DNA of 64,000 bases from Flavobacterium sp. 9 (GTDB taxonomy: Bacteria > Bacteroidota > Bacteroidia > Flavobacteriales > Flavobacteriaceae), in contig NZ_PEEU01000001.1 of the NCBI RefSeq assembly GCF_002754195.1, positions 2,418,001 to 2,482,000 of the forward strand, read 5' to 3'. Below are positions 55,736-64,000 of the stretch, in pieces. How positions within the stretch are numbered: position 1 is the first letter of the stretch; the number at the start of each line of letters is the position of its first letter. The notes below the pieces were generated by a model. That model did not search any database. It was given only the letters and a program-made list of their open reading frames with translations, and had not been told where the DNA came from. Position numbers and translations under genes: made by a program.

Positions 55736-56062
55736 TTATTTTAATTTATCGTTGTTTTTATGACGGTCTTTATCTCTAACCGATTTTAAATCCATTTTTT
55801 TATCAAAAGCAGCTTGTAAATCAATTCCTGTTTGGTTGGCAAGACATAATACTACAAAAACAACATCAGCCAATTCTTCTCCTAAATCTTTATTTTTATC
55901 ACTTTCTTTCTCAGATTGTTCGCCATATCTGCGTGCAATAATTCTGGCAACTTCGCCAACTTCTTCTGTAAGTTGTGCCATATTGGTCAATTCGTTAAAA
56001 TAGCGAACTCCGTGTTCTTTTATCCAGATATCAACATCAAGTTGTGCATTTTTCAAATCCAT
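55736..56062 (-). CDS. MazG-like nucleotide pyrophosphohydrolase
   Basis: A 108-residue single-domain MazG-type all-alpha NTP pyrophosphatase. The metal-binding ExxE...ExxD motif is EEVGEVARIIAR plus GEELADVVFVV. Members hydrolyse NTP or dNTP to NMP and PPi and can act on modified nucleotides. It begins 2 bp after the stop of the first DUF3857 gene (56065), so it is the last gene of that tight operon. Confidence 0.9.
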   Translation of the reverse strand: MDLKNAQLDVDIWIKEHGVRYFNELTNMAQLTEEVGEVARIIARRYGEQSEKESDKNKDLGEELADVVFVVLCLANQTGIDLQAAFDKKMDLKSVRDKDRHKNNDKLK

Positions 56063-56064
56063 GA

Positions 56065-58059
56065 TTAAATTTTTTTAAGAATAATTTTTTCGTTCTGACT
56101 TGCAATCATTTTCTGAAAGAGATCCTTTAATCCCTGATATGCGTCAGCTGCAAAAATACTACTGTTAATTTCTTTTGTACTCAAAATTTGAATTTTATTT
56201 CCATCACTTGAAATGTTTAATGAGAATACTATTTCTTTATCTCCTAAGGTAACACGAACAGCAGATGGTAATGACTCTACCATATAACCTTCGGGAATTT
56301 CTAAATTTATAGTAAATCTTTCCATTGTAAGATATCCAAAATAAATAGCCATTTGTCTGTTTTCCTGTTTAAAAGGATTCTTAGTTCTGGTAAAAAACAA
56401 TAACGGATTTATAAAAATTTTATCTTTAATTATATCCGATTGATTCTCTGACGTAAAAGAAAAAGTCTCTAAAACCGGACCCGATAAATTTGTCTTTTTA
56501 TTCTCAATGGTATAATTTGAAATTTTTAAATCGCCTAATTCTTCTTCAAATTTTTCAAGATAACTTTCTTCGTTCTTGTCTGCATTTCGAACTCTAAAAT
56601 CATAAGCCTCATAATCTGTTCTTTGAATTCTGACTTTCCCTTCCATTTTTCCCTTGGCATCCATCTTAACCATCAAACTGGATATTTCGCGAGATTGAGT
56701 AACGGGATCCAAATTAATTTCTTGGGAAGTACCATCTTTCTTGATTAATCGCCCTTTCCAATTTAAAACATTTAATGGCAAAATATTAGGCGCAGTAAAT
56801 TTATGAGTTGCGTCCAGAAGTATTTGCTTTCCGTCGATTTCGGCAGCGGCAATTACATAATTAAATCCGGTACGCGTTGGATAAACCGGAACTCCGTTTT
56901 CGATTGTACTAACCAAAACAGGATTTGCGTCTATACCGGCAATTTTAAGCATGTCAATCAGGATGAAATTAATTTCAGCTACATTTCCAGTCTGATCTTT
57001 ATAAGCTTTTACAACACCTTTATCAGTATAACATCCTCTGGTTTCGTCCCAATTCATTTTATTTTGAACAAACTTAAAGATGATATCTAATCTTTCGCTT
57101 GGCGCTTCAACATTTGCTAATAATCGCTTTACATCTTCCATCAAAAAACTTCTTTCATTAAGTTCTTTTCCGAAATTTTCATCTTTAAAAATTGTTGTTG
57201 CTACGCCTTCCCAGGTAACTGTATAATCTTTATCCGGTTGATCGACATATCTAATTCTTTCTAATTCATGCTGAATCGATCCTCTGTAATTAATGGGATT
57301 ATTTACATAAGGTTCTTCTGTAAGCGCCGGAATATCTTTTCCTGAATAGATCGAATTAATTTGTCTGTAAGAAAGTCTGGCAGTTTGATTGTGTTCGTTT
57401 TCAAAACTTTGACCTGCATTAATCAATTTGGAATCAGTAACTATTGGAAGTCTGCCAATCAAAATTGGTTTATAAATATACATTTCCGGAATTTCAGTTT
57501 TATACTCGAAATAATTTAACGGAACGTCATACTGAATTTGAAAATCCGGAAGCTTAACAATGTTTTCGGATCTATGAACATATTTGTATTCTATTATTGA
57601 GCCTTCTTTTACATTTGGCAACGTTATTATTTTTTCGCTCCAGTATTTATTTATATTTTTTGTAAAACTACCTTGATTGTCAAGTTTCGTTTTTACAATT
57701 TTTCCGTTTTCCAAATTATAAGTCACCGCATCTGAAAAGTCAACTCTGTCTTCGTTTAAACTTTCATATCCAATATAGAAACTGGCTTTTTGATTTGCCC
57801 AATATAGTCCCTCTTTTTTATAAATTTTGATCTTAAATTCATAAACATTGTTTACATAGAATCCTCTGTCTTTATTATAAGTCAAAAATGTTTTTCCTTT
57901 TTTGAATAAAATTGCTGCGGGAGCTGTAGTATCTTTTGGATGTACTTTTTCCTGTAATTCAGCAATAGTAACTTTCCCTAATTCCTGATTTTGCGCATTT
58001 ATTTTAGAAACACTTAAAATTGAAAATAAAAAAACGATTACTATACTTTGAAATTTCAT
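56065..58059 (-). CDS. DUF3857 protein with degenerate transglutaminase domain (copy 1)
   Basis: A 664-residue secreted protein: signal peptide to about residue 22, DUF3857 (about 50-240), transglutaminase-like region (about 300-420), DUF2569/C-terminal beta domain. In the catalytic segment the usual GDCKD-type Cys is replaced (QTGNVAEINFIL, V360) and the His position is Tyr (FNYVIAAAE, Y401); only the Asp (D416, ILLDATHK) remains. So it is probably a binding domain, not an enzyme. It is 1 bp from its paralogue upstream and 2 bp from the MazG-like gene. Duplicates of this kind are common near cell-surface functions. Confidence 0.85.
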   Translation of the reverse strand: MKFQSIVIVFLFSILSVSKINAQNQELGKVTIAELQEKVHPKDTTAPAAILFKKGKTFLTYNKDRGFYVNNVYEFKIKIYKKEGLYWANQKASFYIGYESLNEDRVDFSDAVTYNLENGKIVKTKLDNQGSFTKNINKYWSEKIITLPNVKEGSIIEYKYVHRSENIVKLPDFQIQYDVPLNYFEYKTEIPEMYIYKPILIGRLPIVTDSKLINAGQSFENEHNQTARLSYRQINSIYSGKDIPALTEEPYVNNPINYRGSIQHELERIRYVDQPDKDYTVTWEGVATTIFKDENFGKELNERSFLMEDVKRLLANVEAPSERLDIIFKFVQNKMNWDETRGCYTDKGVVKAYKDQTGNVAEINFILIDMLKIAGIDANPVLVSTIENGVPVYPTRTGFNYVIAAAEIDGKQILLDATHKFTAPNILPLNVLNWKGRLIKKDGTSQEINLDPVTQSREISSLMVKMDAKGKMEGKVRIQRTDYEAYDFRVRNADKNEESYLEKFEEELGDLKISNYTIENKKTNLSGPVLETFSFTSENQSDIIKDKIFINPLLFFTRTKNPFKQENRQMAIYFGYLTMERFTINLEIPEGYMVESLPSAVRVTLGDKEIVFSLNISSDGNKIQILSTKEINSSIFAADAYQGLKDLFQKMIASQNEKIILKKI

Positions 58060-58060
58060 T

Positions 58061-60076
58061 TTATATTCTCTTTAAAACTATTTTCTCTGTTTCTTTGGCA
58101 ATCATTACTTTGTAATATTCTTTTAGCATTTCATATTTTTCAGCAGAAACCACAGCATCATTTATTTGATGTGCGATACTCAACTGTAATGAAGTACCAC
58201 TGGCCGCAATATTAAATTTAAAAGTTCCTAAATTATCTTCCATATTAAGAATTGCCGGTGCAGGCAAAGTTTCAACAGCAAATCCTTCTGGAATTTGAAT
58301 TGTAATATTGTATTTATCTAAAAACGGGTAACTAAAATCTACCGGATATTCGCGAACTTCTTGTTTAAATGGATTTTTATCATTGGTAAAAAACAACATC
58401 GGGCTTACATAGATTTTCCCTCCAATTACCTCACACAAATTATTTCCTGTAAATGAATATGTTTCTATTGTTGGCAACAAAATGTCTTTTTCGTTTGTTC
58501 TGACATATTCGCTAATCTCAATTTTATTATTTAAATTTTCAAGTTTCTCCAGATATTCTTCTTCTTTTACACTACTCATATTATCTCTGGTAATCATCGC
58601 ATTATAATCTGTACTTTGTCTTCTGGTTTTTCCGGTAACTTTACCGTCAGCATCAATACTATAATTCATAAAAACATTGTCGCTAGATGGTTTTCTTGGC
58701 ATTAAATCAATTTCTTGAGATGTACCATCTTTTCTAATCAATCTTCCAGACCAGTTTAAAACTCTTAAAGGCAAGACATTTGGAGTAGAAAATTTCTCAC
58801 TTGCATCAATTAAAATATTTCCTTGCTCTGTTTCAACTGCTGCAATTACATAATTAAAAGCATTTCTATTTGGGAACAACGCGATTCCGTTTGAACGCGT
58901 ACTTACTAAAACCGGATTTGCTGTTAAACCGGAATAACGTAACATAGCTGTAAGCATTAAATTGATATCTGCTATATTTCCTGTTTTTTCCTTATATGCT
59001 TTTTTAACTCCACTGTCACAACTATAGCCCATGTAACCATTCCATTTTACATTGGATTGTACATAACTTAAAATTGTTTGTATTTTTTCTTCAGGAGTAT
59101 TTTTTCCTGCCAGAAGCGTTTTTAGATTATCTTCAAAATATCCTGTTTTATTCAATTCAGGTCCGAAATCATCATAATCGTATATCGTTTTAACTACCGA
59201 ATTCCAATCTGTTGAATATTCTTTCATTGTTGAATTAGGATATTTTATCATAGACAATTCATGTGCAACACTTGAAAGATAATTATCAATATTATTTACA
59301 AAAGATTCCTCTTTCATAGCCGGAAAATCTACTGCTTTAAATGTCGTCTGAGTTTCTACATAATCAAGCTTATCTGTTGAAAAAGTAGTTGATGTAACAC
59401 GGCCTTCAGAAGCTCTTTCTTTATTGGTTATAACTATTGACTTAGGATTTTTTTGCGTAAAACTTTTAGGAAAAATATACCCTTTTTGTCTTAAATTAAA
59501 AACATAATATTCAGGTATAAAAGTCGAAAATTCAGAGTAATTTACTGGAATAGAGGTTTGAAAATCCCAATCTCTGATTATTCTGTCACTTGGACATTTA
59601 ATTGTATATCTAAACTCAATTACAGATCCTTCTTTAACATTAGGCATTGTAATCTTTTTTTGTCCTCTGTATTTATTTAAAACTTCATCAAAAGTACCAT
59701 CACTTTTAAGTTTTGTTTTTTCGATCTTACCATTTACTAAATTATAGGTAACCGCATCTGTAAAAAACACTCGTTCCTTAAAACTACTTTGGTTATAATA
59801 CCAAACTGCTTGAGTCGCCCAATCGTAACCCTCTTTTTTGTAAATTTTAATTCTGGTTTCAACATCTGTGAAGGTAACAAATCCCTCATTTTGATCGTAT
59901 TCAATTCTTACTTCTCCTTTTTTATACAATATTGCGGCAACTGCAGACGAATCTTTAGGATGCACTTTTTGTTCCAGTTCTGCGATGGAAACTTTTCCTA
60001 ATTTAAATTCTTGTGCTGTTACTTTTGAGATAAACAACAAAAGAACTGAAAGACTAAAAAGTTTAATAAATTTCAT
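58061..60076 (-). CDS. DUF3857 protein with degenerate transglutaminase domain (copy 2)
   Basis: A 671-residue close paralogue of copy 1: signal peptide (MKFIKLFSLSVLLLFISKVTAQ), DUF3857, transglutaminase-like fold, C-terminal beta domain. The catalytic segment reads KTGNIADINLML (Ile for Cys) and FNYVIAAVE (Tyr for His), with D in LIDASEKF. The same loss in both copies suggests it predates the duplication. It is 15 bp after copy 3. Confidence 0.85.
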   Translation of the reverse strand: MKFIKLFSLSVLLLFISKVTAQEFKLGKVSIAELEQKVHPKDSSAVAAILYKKGEVRIEYDQNEGFVTFTDVETRIKIYKKEGYDWATQAVWYYNQSSFKERVFFTDAVTYNLVNGKIEKTKLKSDGTFDEVLNKYRGQKKITMPNVKEGSVIEFRYTIKCPSDRIIRDWDFQTSIPVNYSEFSTFIPEYYVFNLRQKGYIFPKSFTQKNPKSIVITNKERASEGRVTSTTFSTDKLDYVETQTTFKAVDFPAMKEESFVNNIDNYLSSVAHELSMIKYPNSTMKEYSTDWNSVVKTIYDYDDFGPELNKTGYFEDNLKTLLAGKNTPEEKIQTILSYVQSNVKWNGYMGYSCDSGVKKAYKEKTGNIADINLMLTAMLRYSGLTANPVLVSTRSNGIALFPNRNAFNYVIAAVETEQGNILIDASEKFSTPNVLPLRVLNWSGRLIRKDGTSQEIDLMPRKPSSDNVFMNYSIDADGKVTGKTRRQSTDYNAMITRDNMSSVKEEEYLEKLENLNNKIEISEYVRTNEKDILLPTIETYSFTGNNLCEVIGGKIYVSPMLFFTNDKNPFKQEVREYPVDFSYPFLDKYNITIQIPEGFAVETLPAPAILNMEDNLGTFKFNIAASGTSLQLSIAHQINDAVVSAEKYEMLKEYYKVMIAKETEKIVLKRI

Positions 60077-60091
60077 TTGATTAGTTCTTGA

Positions 60092-61999
60092 TTAATTCTT
60101 GGTTAATATAATTTTGGCATTATCGTTTTTTGACACTTGTTCCATAAAAAGGCGATATTCATCGTATTCTTTGTTTGAATATTTTCCCTTATTTAAAAAC
60201 ATAGAGCGTTTGTAGGTCAGTTTGTTATTCTCTTTTTTAATGATTTCAGTTTTGTATTCTCCAAATTTGCCTTTTAATTCAAAATTTGCAGGCAAAAATT
60301 CAATGGAAAAACCTGTTGGCAGATTAACTTCGATTTCGTCAGTATCTAAATAACCACGTTGAATTTGAAATGGATTCTTTCTATTTCGGATTCTTTTTAC
60401 ATTACCCGAACTTTGATTAAAGGCATCAATTGCAAAAATCATTTTATTAGCTGAAATCGTCGCGTAGCTTATTGCACTAATCTGAACATCTTCGGTAAAA
60501 CGAATATTTTCTTTGTCGTTTTTAAAAGTTATTTTCCCCAATTTCAAATTATTGATGTTATCCCAATATTTCTTATAATGAGCTTCTTTTTCTGTTGGTT
60601 GCAAAGTTTCTATTTGAGATTTAGAACTATATTGTGAACCTTCTGAAGTAACAGATATTGATCCGGAGAAGTTTCCGTTTTCATCAATAGCATAAAAACC
60701 TTTATCTTTTTGTGTATTGCCCGGATCAGCATAAATTGTAGTTCGAACAATTACACCTCCTTCTGGTTTAACTACCAAAACATCTCTATCATCCGTAAAA
60801 GTACCTTGATACCCAAATGGATCATCCTGACTTGTACATTCAAGAAATGTATAATGATTTCCATTTGGAATTGCCAATATCATGTGATTTCCCTGCATCG
60901 AAACAAAATCAGATTGAATATCTGATTTGTAGCGATCTCCATATAAAATAGTATTATACGAAGGAACATCGACTGTCTGCAAAAGTGCTTTTGTGTAATT
61001 TGACAATGCTTTACAATCTCCATATCCTAATCGATCGACATCAGAAGCAAGCATGGGTTTCCAGCCTCCAATACCAATCGCAATATTTACATATCTTGAT
61101 TTTTTCTGAACATAGTCATAAATAATTTTCGCTTTCTTTATTGGATCTTTTTCATCACCAACCAATGCTTTTATTTTAGCTACTGTTTCTTCGGGCAAAA
61201 CTGTTGTTCCTGCAAGAATTTTTTCGCTGTACCATTTACCAAATGCTTCCCATGTTGTAGCAGTTCCGTCTACACCTTCTAAGTGAAAATGCTCCAATCC
61301 CATCATAACTTTAGGAAAAAGATCTTCTGTCGAAGGACTGTAATCCTCTGCTTTTCTAGCTAAAATATTTACTGAAACATAACTAAGTTTTGTATCGCTA
61401 TCTACAGTTTTTTTTATGTTAAAATCAGAAAATTGAAATTCTTTCTTTTTAAATCCCAAATTATTTGGATAAGAAACATTTAAAATGGATTTCTCTATAC
61501 TTACATTATAACCGCTTAAAAAATACCATTTTGGAATAAAAGCAGTGTTTGAAGTTTCGACTTCGCTGGAATATGCAATCGTAAATGGATACGAAATTGG
61601 AGTATAATCTAAATAAATTACTCTACTGTCTGAAAAAAGAGTGCTTCCGCTTACTGCGCTTCGATCTTTAAAATCTTTTCTTCTAATCTTTTTAATTTCA
61701 TTACCAAGTTCGTCATAAACAACTGCTTCGATGCTTTTTATGCTGGTTGTTTTATCATAGTGTTGATAAGCATTGATATCGCCAAGGCCTTTCTCATTTA
61801 AAACCGTTACGACTGTCTGTGTTTTCAAAGTCATACTGCGCTGAGAAGCAATGATAATATCCATTTGATCCAAACGAACTATGGCATTGGCATTTTCTTT
61901 AAGACTATCGGAAATTTTTGAAACGGGATATTCACCTTTTTGGGCAGAAGAAATAAGCGTAATAAAGAAGAAAAGTAACGCAAAAACGGGAGCTTTCAT
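60092..61999 (-). CDS. DUF3857 / transglutaminase-like protein with intact Cys (copy 3)
   Basis: A 635-residue secreted protein: signal peptide to about residue 19 (FITLISSAQ), DUF3857 (about 45-230), transglutaminase-like domain (280-390), C-terminal beta domain. Here the Cys is present (DRLGYGDCKALSNY, C329) and the His too (GNHMILAIP, H372); the acidic residue is Glu (E387, LECTS), as often in Bacteroidota. This is the probable active member of the trio. It is the first gene of the set, upstream of copies 2 and 1. A -7 box is at 62017-62024. Confidence 0.88.
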   Translation of the reverse strand: MKAPVFALLFFFITLISSAQKGEYPVSKISDSLKENANAIVRLDQMDIIIASQRSMTLKTQTVVTVLNEKGLGDINAYQHYDKTTSIKSIEAVVYDELGNEIKKIRRKDFKDRSAVSGSTLFSDSRVIYLDYTPISYPFTIAYSSEVETSNTAFIPKWYFLSGYNVSIEKSILNVSYPNNLGFKKKEFQFSDFNIKKTVDSDTKLSYVSVNILARKAEDYSPSTEDLFPKVMMGLEHFHLEGVDGTATTWEAFGKWYSEKILAGTTVLPEETVAKIKALVGDEKDPIKKAKIIYDYVQKKSRYVNIAIGIGGWKPMLASDVDRLGYGDCKALSNYTKALLQTVDVPSYNTILYGDRYKSDIQSDFVSMQGNHMILAIPNGNHYTFLECTSQDDPFGYQGTFTDDRDVLVVKPEGGVIVRTTIYADPGNTQKDKGFYAIDENGNFSGSISVTSEGSQYSSKSQIETLQPTEKEAHYKKYWDNINNLKLGKITFKNDKENIRFTEDVQISAISYATISANKMIFAIDAFNQSSGNVKRIRNRKNPFQIQRGYLDTDEIEVNLPTGFSIEFLPANFELKGKFGEYKTEIIKKENNKLTYKRSMFLNKGKYSNKEYDEYRLFMEQVSKNDNAKIILTKN

Positions 62000-62016
62000 T
62001 TAGTAAGTAATTTCGC

Positions 62017-62024
62017 CAAATATA
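62017..62024 (-). promoter_or_regulatory. Candidate -7 box for the DUF3857-mazG operon
   Basis: Minus strand TATATTTG, 18 bp before the copy 3 start. No exact TTG at the proper -33 distance was found, so this is weaker than the queA and rsgA promoters. Confidence 0.5.
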
Positions 62025-62086
62025 TATTATTTTTAGAAACCCTTAACACTCGTCTAATTTTTTTTTAATCTTTCTTTAATTATTTT

Positions 62087-62539
62087 TTAATCCCTATTTT
62101 TACTATCCATTAAAATCGTTACAGGCCCATCATTTAAGAGATTAACCTTCATATCAGCACCAAAGATTCCGGTTTGTACTTTTTTATTAAAATCTTTTTC
62201 TAATGATTTTACAAAGTTCTCGTACATAGGAATTGCAAATTCAGGTTTTGCTGCTTTTATGTAAGAAGGACGATTACCTTTTTTTGTAGAAGCATGAAGT
62301 GTAAACTGGCTTACAACTATAATATCGCCATCGATATCTTGAACTGAGCAGTTCATGACATCATTTTCATCACCAAAAATTCTCATTTTTATAATTTTTC
62401 CAACAAGCCAATCAATATCTTCCTGAGTGTCGGCTTCTTCAATTCCAACTAATACCAACAATCCTTTTTGAATGTCTGCTATTTTATTATTTTCAACTGT
62501 TACTGATGCTTCTGAAACTCTTTGAACAACAATTCTCAT
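62087..62539 (-). CDS. dtd: D-aminoacyl-tRNA deacylase
   Basis: A 150-residue proofreading enzyme that removes D-amino acids from tRNA. MRIVVQRVSEASVTV at the N-terminus, the active-site SQFTLHA (residues 77-83) and the cross-subunit NLLNDGPVTILMDSK (GPVT in place of the common GPVT/GMVT) are all present. Length is normal. It lies 87 bp upstream of the DUF3857 group and 156 bp downstream of rsgA, and may use the rsgA transcript only by read-through, since a terminator separates them. Confidence 0.96.
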   Translation of the reverse strand: MRIVVQRVSEASVTVENNKIADIQKGLLVLVGIEEADTQEDIDWLVGKIIKMRIFGDENDVMNCSVQDIDGDIIVVSQFTLHASTKKGNRPSYIKAAKPEFAIPMYENFVKSLEKDFNKKVQTGIFGADMKVNLLNDGPVTILMDSKNRD

Positions 62540-62560
62540 ATTACCTAAATTTCAATTATA

Positions 62561-62587
62561 AAAAAAAAGATGCACTACTGTGCATCT
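62561..62587 (-). terminator. Terminator after rsgA
   Basis: Stem AGATGCAC / GTGCATCT (62568-62575, 62580-62587) and an eight-T run on the minus strand, between rsgA and dtd. Confidence 0.85.
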
Positions 62588-62695
62588 CTACAATAATACT
62601 ATTTTTTATTGGTGTTTAAAAAAATTGATACTGTTTATTTTGATAGTAAAATGATCTCTATAAAGTGTAAAACACTGTATTTAAGATGTAAACGA

Positions 62696-63673
62696 CTATT
62701 TCCTCAGTTCGTCACTTGCTTTTCGATCTTCATCATAAGAATCCGTACGATAATTTTCATCATCACCTTCCAGAATCTTCAAGTAACTATTATAGCGTGA
62801 CCAGGCAATCTCATCTCTTTCTAAAGCTGCCTTAATAGCACAATGAGGTTCTTCTTTATGCAGGCAATTATTGAATTTACATTGATCTTTTAACTTGAAA
62901 AATTCAGGAAAATAACCACTGATTTCTTCTTTCTCCATATCCACGATTCCAAAACCTTTAATTCCCGGAGTATCGATAATTTTTGCATTAAAAGACAAAT
63001 CATACATTTCGGCAAAAGTCGTTGTATGTTGCCCTTGTTTACTGGCTTCAGAAATGTTTTTGGTTTTAAGATGTAAAGTAGGTTCCATGGCATTTACCAA
63101 AGTTGATTTCCCTACACCTGAATGTCCTGAAAACATACTTACTTTACCAATCATCATTTCTTTTAATTCTTCAACTCCTTTCATTTCAGTCGAAGAAACG
63201 CGAAGACATTTATAACCTATTTGCTGATAAACATATTGCATATACAATTGGTCTTCAAGAGTAGGTTCATCAAAAGTATCTATTTTATTAAAAACCAAAA
63301 TCGTTTCAATATTATAAGCTTCGGCAGTTACTAAAAAACGATCAATAAAGTTGAATGTAGTTGGTGGATTATTAATTGTGATCAATAAAAAAACGCGATC
63401 AATATTCGATGCAATAATATGCATTTGATGCGATAAGTTAACCGATTTACGAACGATGTAATTCTTTCTTTCGTGAATATTAAAAATGGTTCCCGTTACA
63501 GCATCTGAAGTTTCTTCGAGTTCATAATCCACAATATCACCTACAGCAATAGGATTAGTACTTTTAATACCTTTCATCCTAAACTTCCCTTTCATACGGC
63601 ATTCTATAAAATCACCTTTTTCAGATTTTACCGTGTACCAACTTCCTGTAGATTTATATACGAGTCCAGTCAT
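62696..63673 (-). CDS. rsgA: Ribosome small subunit-dependent GTPase A
   Basis: A 325-residue circularly permuted GTPase for late 30S assembly. An N-terminal OB domain (1-70, YKSTGSWYTVKSEKGDF) is followed by the G4 motif NKID (about 128), G1 GHSGVGKSTLVNA (about 183), and G3 DTPGIKGFG (about 235). The C-terminal zinc site uses CKFNNCLHKEEPHCAIK (CX4-5C, His and Cys). The order G4-G1-G3 proves the permutation. It has its own promoter (63727-63760). Confidence 0.96.
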   Translation of the reverse strand: MTGLVYKSTGSWYTVKSEKGDFIECRMKGKFRMKGIKSTNPIAVGDIVDYELEETSDAVTGTIFNIHERKNYIVRKSVNLSHQMHIIASNIDRVFLLITINNPPTTFNFIDRFLVTAEAYNIETILVFNKIDTFDEPTLEDQLYMQYVYQQIGYKCLRVSSTEMKGVEELKEMMIGKVSMFSGHSGVGKSTLVNAMEPTLHLKTKNISEASKQGQHTTTFAEMYDLSFNAKIIDTPGIKGFGIVDMEKEEISGYFPEFFKLKDQCKFNNCLHKEEPHCAIKAALERDEIAWSRYNSYLKILEGDDENYRTDSYDEDRKASDELRK

Positions 63674-63726
63674 TCTTTAATTTTAGATTTCTGCTTCAGA
63701 GTTTAGATTCGGCTCTGAAATCTTTG

Positions 63727-63760
63727 CAAAGATAAATGAATAATTTTAAACATAGCCCAA
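63727..63760 (-). promoter_or_regulatory. Promoter of rsgA
   Basis: Minus strand -7 TATCTTTG (63727-63734), -33 TTG (63758-63760), 23-nt spacer, about 54 bp before the start codon. Confidence 0.7.
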
Positions 63761-63826
63761 GGATTCAACCTTGGAAAATAGATTGAGACAAAACATTACG
63801 CTATCCAAGGTTGAAATCTTAGGCTA
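63753..63826. repeat. Imperfect inverted repeat upstream of rsgA
   Basis: Arms TAGCCCAAGGATTCAACCTT (63753 on) and AAGGTTGAAATCTTAGGCTA (ending 63826), inverted with about three mismatches. It overlaps the -33 of the rsgA promoter. The rest of 63674-63981 has a terminator and no gene. Confidence 0.6.
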
Positions 63827-63840
63827 CATAATTTAAAAAC

Positions 63841-63880
63841 AAAAATCCCCACCATTTCTTTCAAAATGATGGGGATTTTA
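63841..63880 (-). terminator. Terminator for a gene right of the window
   Basis: Stem ATCCCCACCATTT / AAATGATGGGGAT with one mismatch and T runs on both sides, about 100 bp from a likely minus-strand stop codon at 63982. Confidence 0.75.
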
Positions 63881-63981
63881 AAAAAACAATCTATTTTTAA
63901 AATTATGAAATAAGAAAACTTTAGAACAGAATTTATTAAAAACTCAAATTAACTTATATCACATTTATACTTTAAAGAAAA

Positions 63982-64000
63982 TTATGCGTTGAAAATTTTC
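63982..64000 (-). CDS. Possible C-terminal end of the next gene
   Basis: Reading the minus strand from the right edge gives K-I-F-N-A then TAA (63982-63984), followed by a terminator at the expected distance. Six codons are too few to name the product; by gene order in flavobacteria an aromatic amino-acid synthesis gene would fit, but that is recall, not evidence. Confidence 0.3.

Overview
The window reads as chromosome from a Flavobacterium-like member of the Bacteroidota. The DNA is AT-rich. Coding starts mostly lack Shine-Dalgarno sequences, and many genes have TTG / TAnnTTTG (-33/-7) promoters. The rRNA operon is ordered 16S, tRNA-Ile, tRNA-Ala, 23S, 5S. Gene families such as ExbB-ExbD-ExbD-TonB, DUF3857, YkgJ-like and DUF4256 are typical of this phylum. 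The species was not determined; the 16S gene at about 21733-23246 would settle it.

Layout. 1-2.4 kb: a truncated short-chain dehydrogenase, a Crp/Fnr regulator with two matching operator-like palindromes, a Pr6Pr membrane protein and a PepSY-like secreted protein. 2.4-7.4 kb: small conserved genes, then a tightly packed minus-strand group made of two proteins with 2OG-Fe(II) dioxygenase signatures and a short endonuclease V, followed by a YD/RHS-like protein. 7.5-16.1 kb: a sigma-54 module. A histidine kinase and NtrC-type regulator face an ABC ATPase and two tandem FtsX/MacB permeases; the gap between them holds paired inverted repeats and a -24/-12 promoter. 16.2-17.6 kb: an LpxA-like acyltransferase paralogue overlapped by a second Crp/Fnr gene. 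18.0-23.7 kb: the rRNA operon on the minus strand with three tandem promoters.

24-28 kb holds a LolC/E-type permease, a YkgJ-like cysteine cluster protein, a methyltransferase, a YfiT-like DinB protein and queE. 28.2-34.0 kb is one minus-strand operon for TonB energy transduction (exbB, two exbD, tonB, a small membrane protein, a PstS-like lipoprotein and a TPR protein). 34.4-37.4 kb has a HerA-like ATPase and kynurenine 3-monooxygenase. 37.9-44.3 kb has an acetyltransferase, an AraC regulator and a group of secreted serine hydrolases and DUF4440 proteins. 44.4-51.0 kb has a penicillin acylase, an AsmA-like protein, an unusual 603-residue cysteine-containing protein and a glycine-zipper protein. 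51.4-64 kb is all minus strand: kynU, queA, aroA, a MazG-like gene, three tandem DUF3857 genes, dtd and rsgA, plus perhaps the last codons of another gene at the right edge.

The intergenic DNA is rich in structure. It has a REP-like palindromic family (three diverged copies), large nested palindromes made of CGCAAAG units, MITE-like inverted repeats wrapped around terminators, and arrays with a strict 7-bp period. The best candidates for something new are the endonuclease V/dioxygenase cassette, the 603-residue cysteine-containing protein, the two-operator Crp circuit and the heptad arrays.
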